Assembly (NCBI RefSeq): GCF_002265875.1
Contig: NZ_NPFA01000002.1
Span: forward strand, 62,157-126,156
Origin: Marinococcus halophilus
GTDB lineage: Bacteria > Bacillota > Bacilli > Bacillales > Marinococcaceae
DNA length: 64,000 bases
Reading direction: 5' to 3'
The notes beneath the pieces were generated by a model. It worked only from the letters and a program-made list of their open reading frames with translations. It searched no databases and was not told the DNA's origin. This document shows, piece by piece, positions 1-6,392 of this stretch (position 1 is its first letter; each line of letters begins with the position of its first letter). The translations under genes were made by a program, and so were the position numbers.

Positions 1-90
1 GAAGATAAAAACCTTAGTGTGAACGTTATTGTAGGCGAACCATACAGCCTAAACGTTTCTACTGGACTATTGGACGATGATAACGAATGA
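1..90 (+). CDS. C-terminal end of a phage-type gene (partial)
   Basis: An open frame runs from the window edge to TGA at 88-90, giving the last 29 residues of a protein with an acidic tail (GLLDDDNE). Its stop overlaps the next start (ATGA, 87-90), so the two genes are translationally coupled, as is common in phage operons. Nothing in the short piece identifies a function; most of the gene lies outside the window. Confidence 0.6.
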   Translation, partial: EDKNLSVNVIVGEPYSLNVSTGLLDDDNE

Positions 91-389
91 AATTCCGTAA
101 AAAGCCCGTAATTATTGAAGCCTTCCGCTTCTACGTTGACCCTATGCCTGATTGGTTTTCGTACAAGATGATTAATAGCGAAGCAATTACGTACAATTGT
201 GATTACCGTAGGTTCACGATAGACGAAGCCTATTGCGTAATTAGGACATTAGAGGGCGATATGGTAGCGAACGGCGGCGATTATATTATTCAGGGCGTAA
301 ATGGCGAAATTTATCCGTGTAATCCTGAAATATTTGAAAAAACGTATGAAGCCGTTGAAGGGGTTGAAATAAATTGGTTGAACAATTAG
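87..389 (+). CDS. Small phage protein, PGDYG-like family
   Basis: A 100-residue protein starting MKFRKKPV with a central GGDYI motif. This start and the G-DY motif are typical of a widespread small phage/prophage protein family of unknown role (often labelled PGDYG). No signal peptide or membrane segment is visible. It overlaps the preceding stop by 4 nt and is itself overlapped by the next gene. Codon use (CGT, ACG, GAA) matches the other AT-rich genes at this end and differs from the chromosomal genes after 4515. Family call is by recognition of the N-terminus; function unknown. Confidence 0.7.
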   Translation: MKFRKKPVIIEAFRFYVDPMPDWFSYKMINSEAITYNCDYRRFTIDEAYCVIRTLEGDMVANGGDYIIQGVNGEIYPCNPEIFEKTYEAVEGVEINWLNN

Positions 390-688
390 AACTTCCGCTT
401 GACCAAGAACCTGAAGAATTTGAAGAAGAATCCACAGAAGAAAACGAGGTTCAGGTTGTAAAAGAACAGCCGAACCTTCCTTTTCTAAATGTGGGCGATA
501 CGGTTAAGACGGTTAATCCTGACGAAGATATTCATGACGTAGAAACGTATTACTATTTACAGAAGTTTGGAAAGGAAAAAGGCGAAATTATTTCGACTGG
601 AACGAATGAGTACGAAGCCCACTATTATGAAGTTCAGTTTTACAAACAAATAGGCGTATTTTATGAATCCGAAATTATTCCATTGTAA
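374..688 (+). CDS. Acidic hypothetical phage protein
   Basis: A 104-residue protein with a TTG start at 374, 16 nt inside the previous gene, preceded by AAGGGG at about 357. The first 35 residues are strongly acidic (runs of E). The rest (about residues 38-104) holds alternating hydrophobic residues and several Tyr, suggesting a small beta-rich domain. No motif identifies a function. It lies between the PGDYG-like gene and a small membrane protein, in a phage-style run of overlapping genes. A reverse-strand open frame over 557-781 is judged a shadow. Confidence 0.55.
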   Translation: MVEQLELPLDQEPEEFEEESTEENEVQVVKEQPNLPFLNVGDTVKTVNPDEDIHDVETYYYLQKFGKEKGEIISTGTNEYEAHYYEVQFYKQIGVFYESEIIPL

Positions 689-744
689 AAAATCACATTT
701 GTCGAATTGTTTACTGACAAGCCTGACAGGTTGGAGGGGTACTT

Positions 745-939
745 TTGACAGCACTAATTTCGGTATGGCTGATATGGTCATTTTCGCAACTATCTATATT
801 CGCCGTATCCCTCTATTTGTTGGTAAACGGAATAAGAAATTTCCCTTCGAAAATGAGGAAAGCAATTATTTATTTTGTGATTTCGATTGGCGGTATTTTA
901 TCGGTTTTTTATCAACTAATAGAAATAGGGTTAATATAA
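745..939 (+). CDS. Small two-helix membrane protein
   Basis: A 64-residue protein with a TTG start at 745, chosen because GGAGGGG sits about 7 nt upstream. Two hydrophobic stretches (about residues 4-27 and 39-62) separated by a basic turn (RNFPSKMRK) predict two transmembrane helices. It ends 14 nt before the secreted LysM cell-wall hydrolase, so a holin or lysis-accessory role is possible, but sequence alone does not prove this. An overlapping longer frame (663-950) lacks a convincing ribosome binding site and is not called. Confidence 0.5.
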   Translation: MTALISVWLIWSFSQLSIFAVSLYLLVNGIRNFPSKMRKAIIYFVISIGGILSVFYQLIEIGLI

Positions 940-953
940 CGGAGGGTTAAATA

Positions 954-1571
954 ATGAAGAAAACATTTATTGGCATGGTAACAGCAGGATTACTTGTATT
1001 TTCCGCAAATACGGCATTGGCGTACACCGTACAGGAAGGCGACACACTAAACGAAATTGCTGACGAAAAGAACGTTGAAGTCGAAGAAATTGCAAGCATG
1101 AACGAAGAAATTACGAATGTTAACTTAATCTATCCGAATCAGGAAATCGATATTCCTGACGAAGATACAGAAGCGACTGAAGCAATAAAAGGCACGTCTA
1201 CGAACGAAGCCAGTACGCAAACAGGAAGTGACCTATTCGCCCGCCTTGTGACGGCAGAAGCAAAAGGTGAACCGTTGGAAGGGAAAATTGGCGTGGCAAA
1301 AGTCGTTATGAACCGTGTCGAATCTGACGCTTTTCCTGATACGACTGAAGGCGTTATTCAACAAACAGGTCAATTTGACCCTGTAACGTCAGGGAAGATT
1401 GGTAACACGGTAAGCACAGACGAAGCACAGGAAGCCGTTCAAACGGTTGTAAACGGTGGCGGTGACGTAAACGGCGCATTGTACTTTTACAATCCTGACT
1501 TGTCCAATTCGTCCTTTATGCAATCATTGACGACAGTGGACGTTGTAGGCGGTCATGAGTTTAAAAAATAA
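954..1571 (+). CDS. Secreted LysM / SleB-type cell wall hydrolase
   Basis: A 205-residue protein predicted to cleave peptidoglycan. It has a signal peptide (residues 1-23, KK then a hydrophobic core, cut near ALAYT), one LysM domain (about 24-67, VQEGDTLNEIA to NQEIDIP), an acidic/Thr-rich linker, and a Hydrolase_2 (SleB/CwlJ-like) domain (about 90-205) with the family signatures LFARLVTAEAKGEP, GVAKVVMNRV and GALYFYNP. SleB-like enzymes are spore cortex lytic enzymes in Bacillus, but here the phage neighbourhood suggests a phage lysin or virion-associated wall hydrolase. RBS GGAGGG is at 942; an intrinsic terminator follows at 1581. Confidence 0.85.
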   Translation: MKKTFIGMVTAGLLVFSANTALAYTVQEGDTLNEIADEKNVEVEEIASMNEEITNVNLIYPNQEIDIPDEDTEATEAIKGTSTNEASTQTGSDLFARLVTAEAKGEPLEGKIGVAKVVMNRVESDAFPDTTEGVIQQTGQFDPVTSGKIGNTVSTDEAQEAVQTVVNGGGDVNGALYFYNPDLSNSSFMQSLTTVDVVGGHEFKK

Positions 1572-1580
1572 CGCAAAAAA

Positions 1581-1620
1581 GGCGGAATCCTATCGTTAGG
1601 GTTTCGCCAATTTTTTTTTA
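1581..1620 (+). terminator. Intrinsic terminator after the LysM hydrolase gene
   Basis: A 12-bp stem (1581-1592 with 1597-1608, two G-U pairs, 4-nt loop TCGT) is followed by a run of nine T at 1611-1619. Confidence 0.9.
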
Positions 1621-1640
1621 TATGAATTTACGTAAACTTG

Positions 1641-1669
1641 TTTACAAATATTATTATTTGTCGTATAAT
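1641..1669 (+). promoter_or_regulatory. Sigma-A type promoter
   Basis: TTTACA (1641-1646), a 17-nt spacer and a perfect TATAAT (1664-1669). It lies just after the terminator at 1581 and 26 nt upstream of a small basic protein gene, so that gene starts a separate transcript. Confidence 0.8.
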
Positions 1670-1694
1670 GAAATTATAGAAAGGAGGGAAGACA

Positions 1695-1850
1695 TTGGTT
1701 GATGAAGTGATAAAAATTGTCGGTGCAATCGCCGTAATCATCGCCGCTTATAAGAAGATACTCGAAATTATACTTCTTCATAAGAGATTACGGAAAGACC
1801 GACAAAAAAGAAAACGACCTTCAAGAAAAAGAAAAGGTCGCAAAAAGTAA
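1695..1850 (+). CDS. 51-residue membrane-anchored, highly basic peptide
   Basis: TTG start at 1695 with a strong AAGGAGGG at 1681 and a consensus promoter at 1641. The product has one hydrophobic segment (about residues 6-28, rich in I/V/A) and then an extremely basic tail of about 22 residues (K/R at two of every three positions, ending RKKGRKK-like). This looks like a single-pass membrane protein with a cytoplasmic nucleic-acid- or lipid-binding tail. I recognise no family. Its own promoter after the lysin terminator suggests it is expressed independently, possibly from the quiescent prophage. Confidence 0.6.
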   Translation: MVDEVIKIVGAIAVIIAAYKKILEIILLHKRLRKDRQKRKRPSRKRKGRKK

Positions 1851-1900
1851 TTAACGGGGAGGGTTTTTTCCTTCCCCCACTTCATAACCATTATAAACGA

Positions 1901-2068
1901 ATGAAACTATTAAACACAACTGATTACGTCATTATTGCCTTTTGGGTATTCGTCCTGTTCCTGATTGATTTCGGAGATATGACGTTTATTGATTACTTCG
2001 TCATTATAGCGGGCGTCATATACTTCGCCGCATTAGCGGCACGAATTTTTCTGAAGCGTGGAGATTAA
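1901..2068 (+). CDS. 55-residue two-helix membrane protein
   Basis: An ATG-started frame of 55 residues with two hydrophobic stretches (about residues 9-28 and 32-50) and a basic end (RIFLKRGD). No clear Shine-Dalgarno sequence lies close to the ATG; a G-rich/C-rich hairpin (about 1855-1880) precedes it, so the start is uncertain. Its stop falls inside the 5' arm of an intrinsic terminator. Function not recognised; a holin-like or superinfection-exclusion membrane peptide is possible in this phage context. Confidence 0.4.
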   Translation: MKLLNTTDYVIIAFWVFVLFLIDFGDMTFIDYFVIIAGVIYFAALAARIFLKRGD

Positions 2069-2090
2069 CAATCCATGCTTCTTTTTTTTG
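2053..2090 (+). terminator. Intrinsic terminator overlapping the end of the 55-residue gene
   Basis: A 10-bp stem (2053-2062 with 2072-2081, one G-U pair) followed by a T run through 2089. Confidence 0.85.
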
Positions 2091-2167
2091 TCTAATTTTA
2101 CGTACATAGTCACAAACAGCTTCATACGCCCAACAGGTCTTTTTAAACGATAAAAGAGGGTGAGCGT

Positions 2168-3271
2168 ATGTTATTAGAAAACGCTGTTTGTACGTTAGAA
2201 GACATTAAAGCATATATTGACGAACAGGAAGCAGGGTTTACGTTTTTCACTAGGAACGGATTAAAGACGTGTACTGTTTGCATGGAAACGAAGGACGTTG
2301 TGGCTTTTGGTAAACAAGAACAGGCGAAAGACAGTATGAACCCACGTTGTAAACAATGCGAAAAGAAAAAACGTATAGCTGACGAATTTTATACGGAATG
2401 GACGCTTGAAGGTGTTGGAACGGTCTACTTGAAACGTTATAAAAGTAGGGCAGGCGGCATTTCGTGGTACTTAGTAGACGTAAAAGGCGAATTTATTAGC
2501 AAACGTTGTGCTGATTGCGGCGAAATGAAACTGAAGGACGGTTATAGCGAAAGTAATAAATTAGGCGGCGTAAGAAGTATATGCCGTGAATGTGACGGGG
2601 AACATAAAGTAGGATATCGAGCAGAAAACGCTGAACATCTTAAAGAGTACATGCGTCAATATCAAGCAGAAAACGCTGACCATATTAAAGAATATCAGCG
2701 TCAGTATCGAGCAGAAAAGCGTAATGACCCTACGTGGGTAGAAAAACAACGTGAGCGTCAACGTCAACGCTACGTAAAAGAACCTGAACGTTTTCAAGCG
2801 AAAGAAGCAAAAAGAAACGCCCTTAAACGTAACCTTCACGCTGAACCTAATTGGGCGAATAATTGGGCGGATATCATGGAACGGTTTCACGGGCGTTGTG
2901 CGCTTACAGGTGACGTTTTAGACGAATCACAAGGGAATAGTCATTGTGAGCATTTTATTCCTTTGTCTTGGGGTCACGGTGGTACATCAGCCGCTAATTG
3001 TTACCCGTTACGTTCTGACTTGAATATATCGAAAGGCAATCGTAACCCGTTCGAATGGTTTCAGGCGTTTAAAGATCGTTATGGACTATCACAAGATCGT
3101 TTTGACGAGTTGGTTCTTTACTTGGCTATGCGTAATGATATGACGCCTGAAGAATTTGAGAAATACGTATATTGGTGTGAACGGAATAAACGTACACCTG
3201 AAGAATGTGCGGAAGATACACGTCCTTCAAGCGAAATATTTAAAGAAGCACAAGCAAGGGGTGAAGTTTAA
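2168..3271 (+). CDS. HNH endonuclease with two zinc-finger-like pairs
   Basis: A 367-residue protein. Residues about 35-65 carry CTVC...CKQC and about 115-145 carry CADC...CRECD, two four-Cys zinc-binding units. A central charged segment (about 145-225) repeats a YQAENADH/YRAEK motif and is probably a coiled coil. The C-terminal part (about 240-300) has CALTGD, CEHFIPLSWGHGG and NISKGNRNP, an HNH nuclease core. Such proteins nick or cut DNA; in phages they are homing endonucleases or packaging-associated nucleases. RBS GAGGGTG precedes the ATG. It overlaps the next (zinc-ribbon) gene by 1 nt. Which HNH role applies cannot be decided here. Confidence 0.75.
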   Translation: MLLENAVCTLEDIKAYIDEQEAGFTFFTRNGLKTCTVCMETKDVVAFGKQEQAKDSMNPRCKQCEKKKRIADEFYTEWTLEGVGTVYLKRYKSRAGGISWYLVDVKGEFISKRCADCGEMKLKDGYSESNKLGGVRSICRECDGEHKVGYRAENAEHLKEYMRQYQAENADHIKEYQRQYRAEKRNDPTWVEKQRERQRQRYVKEPERFQAKEAKRNALKRNLHAEPNWANNWADIMERFHGRCALTGDVLDESQGNSHCEHFIPLSWGHGGTSAANCYPLRSDLNISKGNRNPFEWFQAFKDRYGLSQDRFDELVLYLAMRNDMTPEEFEKYVYWCERNKRTPEECAEDTRPSSEIFKEAQARGEV

Positions 3272-3456
3272 TGTTTAGAAATTGGTTTTGTCCTGATTGT
3301 AAAAGTCATTTAAGAAGAATAGGCGGAGTTAAGTATAAAAGTAAGTTAATGGGTCACTATACGCTTTACTGGCATATGTGCCTAAATTGTGGTTCATCGA
3401 ACGCTATTCCGTTTAAAACGTATTTAAAACAAAAAGCAACTGAAGGGGTGTTATAG
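3271..3456 (+). CDS. Small zinc-ribbon protein
   Basis: A 61-residue protein with CPDC near residue 8 and CLNC near residue 41, a classic four-Cys zinc ribbon spaced by about 30 residues. Its ATG overlaps the HNH gene stop (TAATG), so the two are translated together and may act together. Zinc ribbons of this size usually bind nucleic acid or a protein partner; the exact target is not visible. Confidence 0.65.
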   Translation: MFRNWFCPDCKSHLRRIGGVKYKSKLMGHYTLYWHMCLNCGSSNAIPFKTYLKQKATEGVL

Positions 3457-3457
3457 A

Positions 3458-3676
3458 ATGAACGAAGAATTAAATAAGCATTTAGCAGGTAAGCGAATAA
3501 AGAAGGTTGAATTTGGTACTGATGAAATTATAGCTGAAGTTTATGTTGACGAAGAATCAGAAAATACGTATTTGCTTCACGTAAGTCAGATTTTACACGA
3601 AGACGAATATTATCCTGACTTTGATGTTTCGTTGAAAAAGAAAATTGTTCAAGTTCATTACAAAAAATTAATCTAA
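3458..3676 (+). CDS. Hypothetical phage protein (72 aa)
   Basis: A 72-residue protein beginning MNEELNKHLAGKRIKKVEFG, with GGGGTG-type RBS just upstream of the ATG and only 1 nt after the zinc-ribbon gene stop. Alternating charged and hydrophobic residues suggest a compact beta-rich fold. No recognisable family. It is probably part of the HNH-zinc ribbon transcript. Confidence 0.55.
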   Translation: MNEELNKHLAGKRIKKVEFGTDEIIAEVYVDEESENTYLLHVSQILHEDEYYPDFDVSLKKKIVQVHYKKLI

Positions 3677-3693
3677 ATACGGGAGGTTATACA

Positions 3694-3906
3694 GTGAACG
3701 TAAACACATTAGCATGTTTACAGATTGACCGTTTAATTGCACAGGGAAAATACGTTCAAGAACTTAAAAACGAATGGTTGAAACGTTGGGGGCTTCCGTA
3801 CCCTTATCGAAAAGGTAACTTTGGAAAAGAAATCGTTAAATACGACCACGGCGATAAAATTACGGCTGAAGATAAAAAGTTTCTTGAACGTGTCACAAAC
3901 GAATAA
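3694..3906 (+). CDS. Hypothetical phage protein (70 aa)
   Basis: GTG start at 3694, chosen for the GGGAGGTT 8 nt upstream. The 70-residue product is basic and probably helical (LACLQIDRLIAQGKYVQEL...), with a Trp-rich middle (NEWLKRWGLPYPYRKG). It follows the 72-aa gene by 17 nt. No family recognised. Confidence 0.55.
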   Translation: MNVNTLACLQIDRLIAQGKYVQELKNEWLKRWGLPYPYRKGNFGKEIVKYDHGDKITAEDKKFLERVTNE

Positions 3907-3914
3907 GACCTTCC

Positions 3915-3948
3915 AACACTCTTTTTTATAACGATAAGAAAGGGTGTT
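3915..3948 (+). promoter_or_regulatory. Hairpin that buries a ribosome binding site
   Basis: A near-perfect 14-bp stem (3915-3928 with 3935-3948, some G-U pairs) closes a short loop. Its 3' arm contains AAGAAAGGG, the likely Shine-Dalgarno sequence for the ATG at 3955. It is followed by ATTTTTAT, so it could also act as a weak terminator for the upstream genes. Confidence 0.55.
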
Positions 3949-3954
3949 ATTTTT

Positions 3955-4134
3955 ATGCAGGGTTATACAGTGGAGAAAACGGAAACGGAAGAAACGATTG
4001 AAATGGTTGTTGAGTACCGTAAGGACGCAAAATCAACGCCAATTACCGTAAAGGGAATGTCAGACCGTCCATCAGACGAAGCAATTGATAACTTCAATTT
4101 AGCGTGGAATAGAAGAAAACAGGCGTCTTCCTAA
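3955..4134 (+). CDS. Hypothetical phage protein (59 aa)
   Basis: A 59-residue acidic protein (KTETEETIEMVVEYR at the start) beginning at ATG 3955. The ribosome binding site AAGAAAGGG at 3936-3944 lies inside the hairpin at 3915-3948, and the gene ends in an intrinsic terminator. Function not recognised. Its leader (ATAAGAAAGGGTG before the start) closely resembles the leader of the yyaL N-terminal piece at 4274, supporting a common phage origin. Confidence 0.5.
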   Translation: MQGYTVEKTETEETIEMVVEYRKDAKSTPITVKGMSDRPSDEAIDNFNLAWNRRKQASS

Positions 4135-4156
4135 AAAGGAAGGCGTTCTTTTTATA
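4124..4156 (+). terminator. Intrinsic terminator at the end of the phage-type block
   Basis: A 9-bp stem (4124-4132 with 4137-4145, one G-U pair) overlaps the stop codon of the 59-aa gene and is followed by TTCTTTTTAT. Confidence 0.8.
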
Positions 4157-4221
4157 TCGTAAAATAACGGGTATGATGAACGTATTCCCTTAAAAATCTA
4201 TAACGGCATACCGACGCCGTT
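4149..4221 (+). promoter_or_regulatory. Possible promoter and leader hairpin for the split yyaL gene
   Basis: TATGAT at 4172-4177 is a fair -10 box with a poor -35 (TTTTTA, 4149-4154) 17 nt upstream. Downstream in the leader, AACGGC (4202-4207) and GCCGTT (4216-4221) form a perfect 6-bp stem. The promoter call is weak; the hairpin is plain in the sequence. Confidence 0.35.
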
Positions 4222-4273
4222 CAACCGAAAGGGAACGTACACAAAAATTTTAATAAGAAAGGGTTGTTTATCT

Positions 4274-4459
4274 ATGAAGGAATTTTTGGAACGTGAACGT
4301 TACAGCGAAACGTACAATTGGCTTTATCATGAGAAATCGCCCTATCTTCAACAACATGTAAAAAATCCTGTTAATTGGTTTCCGTGGTCTGCGGAAGCAT
4401 TTACTAAAGCAAAACGAGAAGGGAAGCCGCTAATGGTTTCCGTCGGTTATTCTTCCTGA
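4274..4459 (+). CDS. yyaL: YyaL-type (DUF255) N-terminal piece, ends at a stop in the CxxC motif
   Basis: 61 codons ending in TGA (4457-4459). Residues about 17-61 match the start of YyaL/Spermatogenesis-associated-20-type thioredoxin-domain proteins: [30 protein letters not shown] and VSVGYSS. In intact homologues the next residues are CHWCHVM; here the stop comes exactly before them. The first about 15 residues ([15 protein letters not shown]) do not match the usual start and use phage-like codons (GAA CGT, ACG). The leader AATAAGAAAGGGTTG resembles that of the phage gene at 3955. So this piece is either a phage-supplied replacement N-terminus or a host N-terminus interrupted by the 58-nt segment that follows. 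Preserved coding suggests it is still translated to a purpose. Confidence 0.75.
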   Translation: MKEFLERERYSETYNWLYHEKSPYLQQHVKNPVNWFPWSAEAFTKAKREGKPLMVSVGYSS

Positions 4460-4514
4460 CCCTGCGGGGTCATAAGATGAATTAAAAATAAGAAGATTGG
4501 TTGTTATTAAATCT
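4457..4514 (+). other. 58-nt interruption of yyaL: candidate translational bypass element or attachment-site scar
   Basis: Removing 4457-4514 joins GGT-TAT-TCT-TCC to TGC-CAT-TGG-TGT, restoring GYSS-CHWC with no residue lost or gained. The segment starts with the stop TGA and ends with TCT, a Ser codon read by the same tRNA (anticodon GGA) as the TCC before the stop; it is the only TCT/TCC in the gap in any frame. TGACCC-TGCG-GGGTCA (4457-4472) is a 6-bp stem with a UNCG-class tetraloop, extendable outward by TCTT/AAGA across a small internal loop so that the take-off codons lie in the stem. This is the layout of the T4 gene 60 bypass. A prophage attR junction is the rival reading, since base composition changes here. 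Confidence 0.5.
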
Positions 4515-6392
4515 TGCCATTGGTGTCATGTAATGGAGCAGGAAAGCTTTGAAAATGCAGAAGTGGCAGCAGTGTTAAATGAAAAATTTGTGCCTGTGAA
4601 AGTGGACCGGGAGGAGCGCCCGGATGTGGATGCAATCTATATGTCAGCATGCCAGGCTATGAACGGACACGGCGGCTGGCCGCTGAACGTGTTTATTACG
4701 CCGGACCAGAAGCCCTTCTATGCAGCCACCTATATTCCAAGGAACCAGATGGGCAGTATGCCGGGAATTATGGATGTCCTAAGCCAGCTTTCAGATATCT
4801 ACCGCGACGACCCCGAGCGAGTGGCGCAGGTGGGCAATGATATTTCCAAAGCGTTGGAGCCGCGGGCTTTAGAAACGAGACAGCTGAATATCAATAACGT
4901 GCATACAGCGTTCCGCGCCTTCACTCAGCAGTTTGACTCTTCGTACGGCGGATTCGGGTCTGCCCCAAAGTTTCCAAGTCCGCATATCGTAATGTACCTG
5001 CTGCATTACTATCATCAATTTGAAAGCGAGGGTGCGCTGTACATGGCCACCTCCACGCTCGATGCAATGGCTTCAGGAGGCATCAGAGACCATATTGGCG
5101 GCGGGTTTTCCCGTTATGCGACGGATGAGGCGTGGCTTGTGCCGCATTTTGAAAAAATGCTGTACGATAACGCGCTGCTCTTAATGGCGTATACGGAGGC
5201 GTATCAACTGACGGGTGAGACAAGGTATAAAGAAGTCGTGGAGGAAATTATTGAGTACGTGCACCGGGATCTGACGCATGAAGAAGGCGCGTTCTTCTGT
5301 GGAGAGGATGCCGACAGTGAGGGGGAAGAAGGTAAATTTTACGTCTGGACCCCGGAAGAGATTGAAGATGTGCTTGGGGAAGAGCGTGGCGAACAGTTTG
5401 CGATTGAGTACGGTATCGACCCCGCCGGAAACTTTGAAGGAAAAAGCATTCCCAACCGGATCAACCGTCCGACCGCTGGCTGGAGTGATGCAGAACGCCG
5501 CGGGGCACTGCAGGCCTTATACGAACATCGGGAAAAGCGTGTGCGTCCGTTCCGGGATGAAAAAATACTTACGTCCTGGAATGGCTGGATGATTGCTTCG
5601 ATGGCTAAGGCAGGACGGGTTTTCCAGAAAGAGGAATGGACGACGTTTGCGGAGGAGGCGTACCGTTTTATTGAAACCCGGCTCCAGGATCAAAACGGGC
5701 GCTTCAAAGCCCGCTGGAAGGATGGCGACGTGCAGTATGATGCATATGTGGACGATTATGCCAATATGATCTGGGCCAGCACTGAGCTTTACGCTTCGAC
5801 TTGGAAGCCGGAGTATATTGAAAAGGCGTCTGCCTGGGCAGAAACGATGGTTAGCTACTACTACGATCAGGAAAACGGGGGATTCTTTCTCACAGCGTCC
5901 GATGGGGAATCACTTCTGTTCCGGCCAAAGGAAGCTTTTGACGGAGCCGCACCTTCCGGCAACAGCGTGGCTGCGGTGCAGCTGATGAGACTTGCTCGTC
6001 TTTCCGGGAAAATGGAATTTGAACGAATAGCCGAAAAAACGTGGGAAGCTTTTTCGGCCTCCATCGAACAGGCGCCAACTGCCTTTGGTCACCTCATGCA
6101 GGGGCTGGTGCTTTTTCACGGCGACAGAAAGGAAGTAGTTATCCGGCCTGCGCAGGATGATGAAGCGTTTCGGGTGAAGACCTACATCCAGCGTGCATTT
6201 CATCCCGAAGTGACAAGCCTGGTGGCCGAATTGGAGACTGACCTCAGCCGGGCGGCTCCGTTTGCAGAGGATTATCCAGTGCAAAACGGAAAGACCACTA
6301 TCTATGTCTGCCGGGACTTTTCCTGCCATGCGCCGGTGCACAGCACAGAAAGCATGAAATATTTATTCGGCACCGGGCAGGGGGAACAATGA
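4497..6392 (+). CDS. yyaL: YyaL-type thioredoxin-domain protein, main part (DUF255)
   Basis: From TGC at 4515 to the stop at 6392 this encodes 625 residues; added to the 61 upstream they make 686, the usual length of YyaL. Visible family features: CHWCHVMEQESF (redox CxxC), VDREERPDVDAIYM, GGWPLNVFITPD, the helical-barrel part with GGFGSAPKFPSPH, DHIGGGFSRYATD, PHFEKMLYDNALL, CGEDADSEGEEGKFYVW and LTSWNGWMI. Family members combine a thioredoxin-like fold with an (alpha/alpha)6 barrel; the physiological role is unclear. The frame can be opened at a TTG (4497), but no proper Shine-Dalgarno stands at the right distance, so independent translation looks poor. The gene either depends on bypass from the piece at 4274 or is broken. 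Confidence 0.85.
   Translation: MVVIKSCHWCHVMEQESFENAEVAAVLNEKFVPVKVDREERPDVDAIYMSACQAMNGHGGWPLNVFITPDQKPFYAATYIPRNQMGSMPGIMDVLSQLSDIYRDDPERVAQVGNDISKALEPRALETRQLNINNVHTAFRAFTQQFDSSYGGFGSAPKFPSPHIVMYLLHYYHQFESEGALYMATSTLDAMASGGIRDHIGGGFSRYATDEAWLVPHFEKMLYDNALLLMAYTEAYQLTGETRYKEVVEEIIEYVHRDLTHEEGAFFCGEDADSEGEEGKFYVWTPEEIEDVLGEERGEQFAIEYGIDPAGNFEGKSIPNRINRPTAGWSDAERRGALQALYEHREKRVRPFRDEKILTSWNGWMIASMAKAGRVFQKEEWTTFAEEAYRFIETRLQDQNGRFKARWKDGDVQYDAYVDDYANMIWASTELYASTWKPEYIEKASAWAETMVSYYYDQENGGFFLTASDGESLLFRPKEAFDGAAPSGNSVAAVQLMRLARLSGKMEFERIAEKTWEAFSASIEQAPTAFGHLMQGLVLFHGDRKEVVIRPAQDDEAFRVKTYIQRAFHPEVTSLVAELETDLSRAAPFAEDYPVQNGKTTIYVCRDFSCHAPVHSTESMKYLFGTGQGEQ

Noticed and set aside
4451-4480. Simple +1 or -1 ribosomal frameshift to rescue yyaL
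   Set aside because: Both alternative frames hit stops (TAA) within a few codons of the TGA and neither leads into the CHWC frame.
4457-4514. Group I/II intron or intein as the cause of the yyaL interruption
   Set aside because: 58 nt is far too short for any self-splicing intron, and the segment contains stops in all useful frames, so it is not an intein.
4497-4514. TTG at 4497 as an independent start for the second yyaL part
   Set aside because: The nearest purine stretch (AAGAAG) is 1 nt away, too close; the product would lack the conserved N-terminal region.
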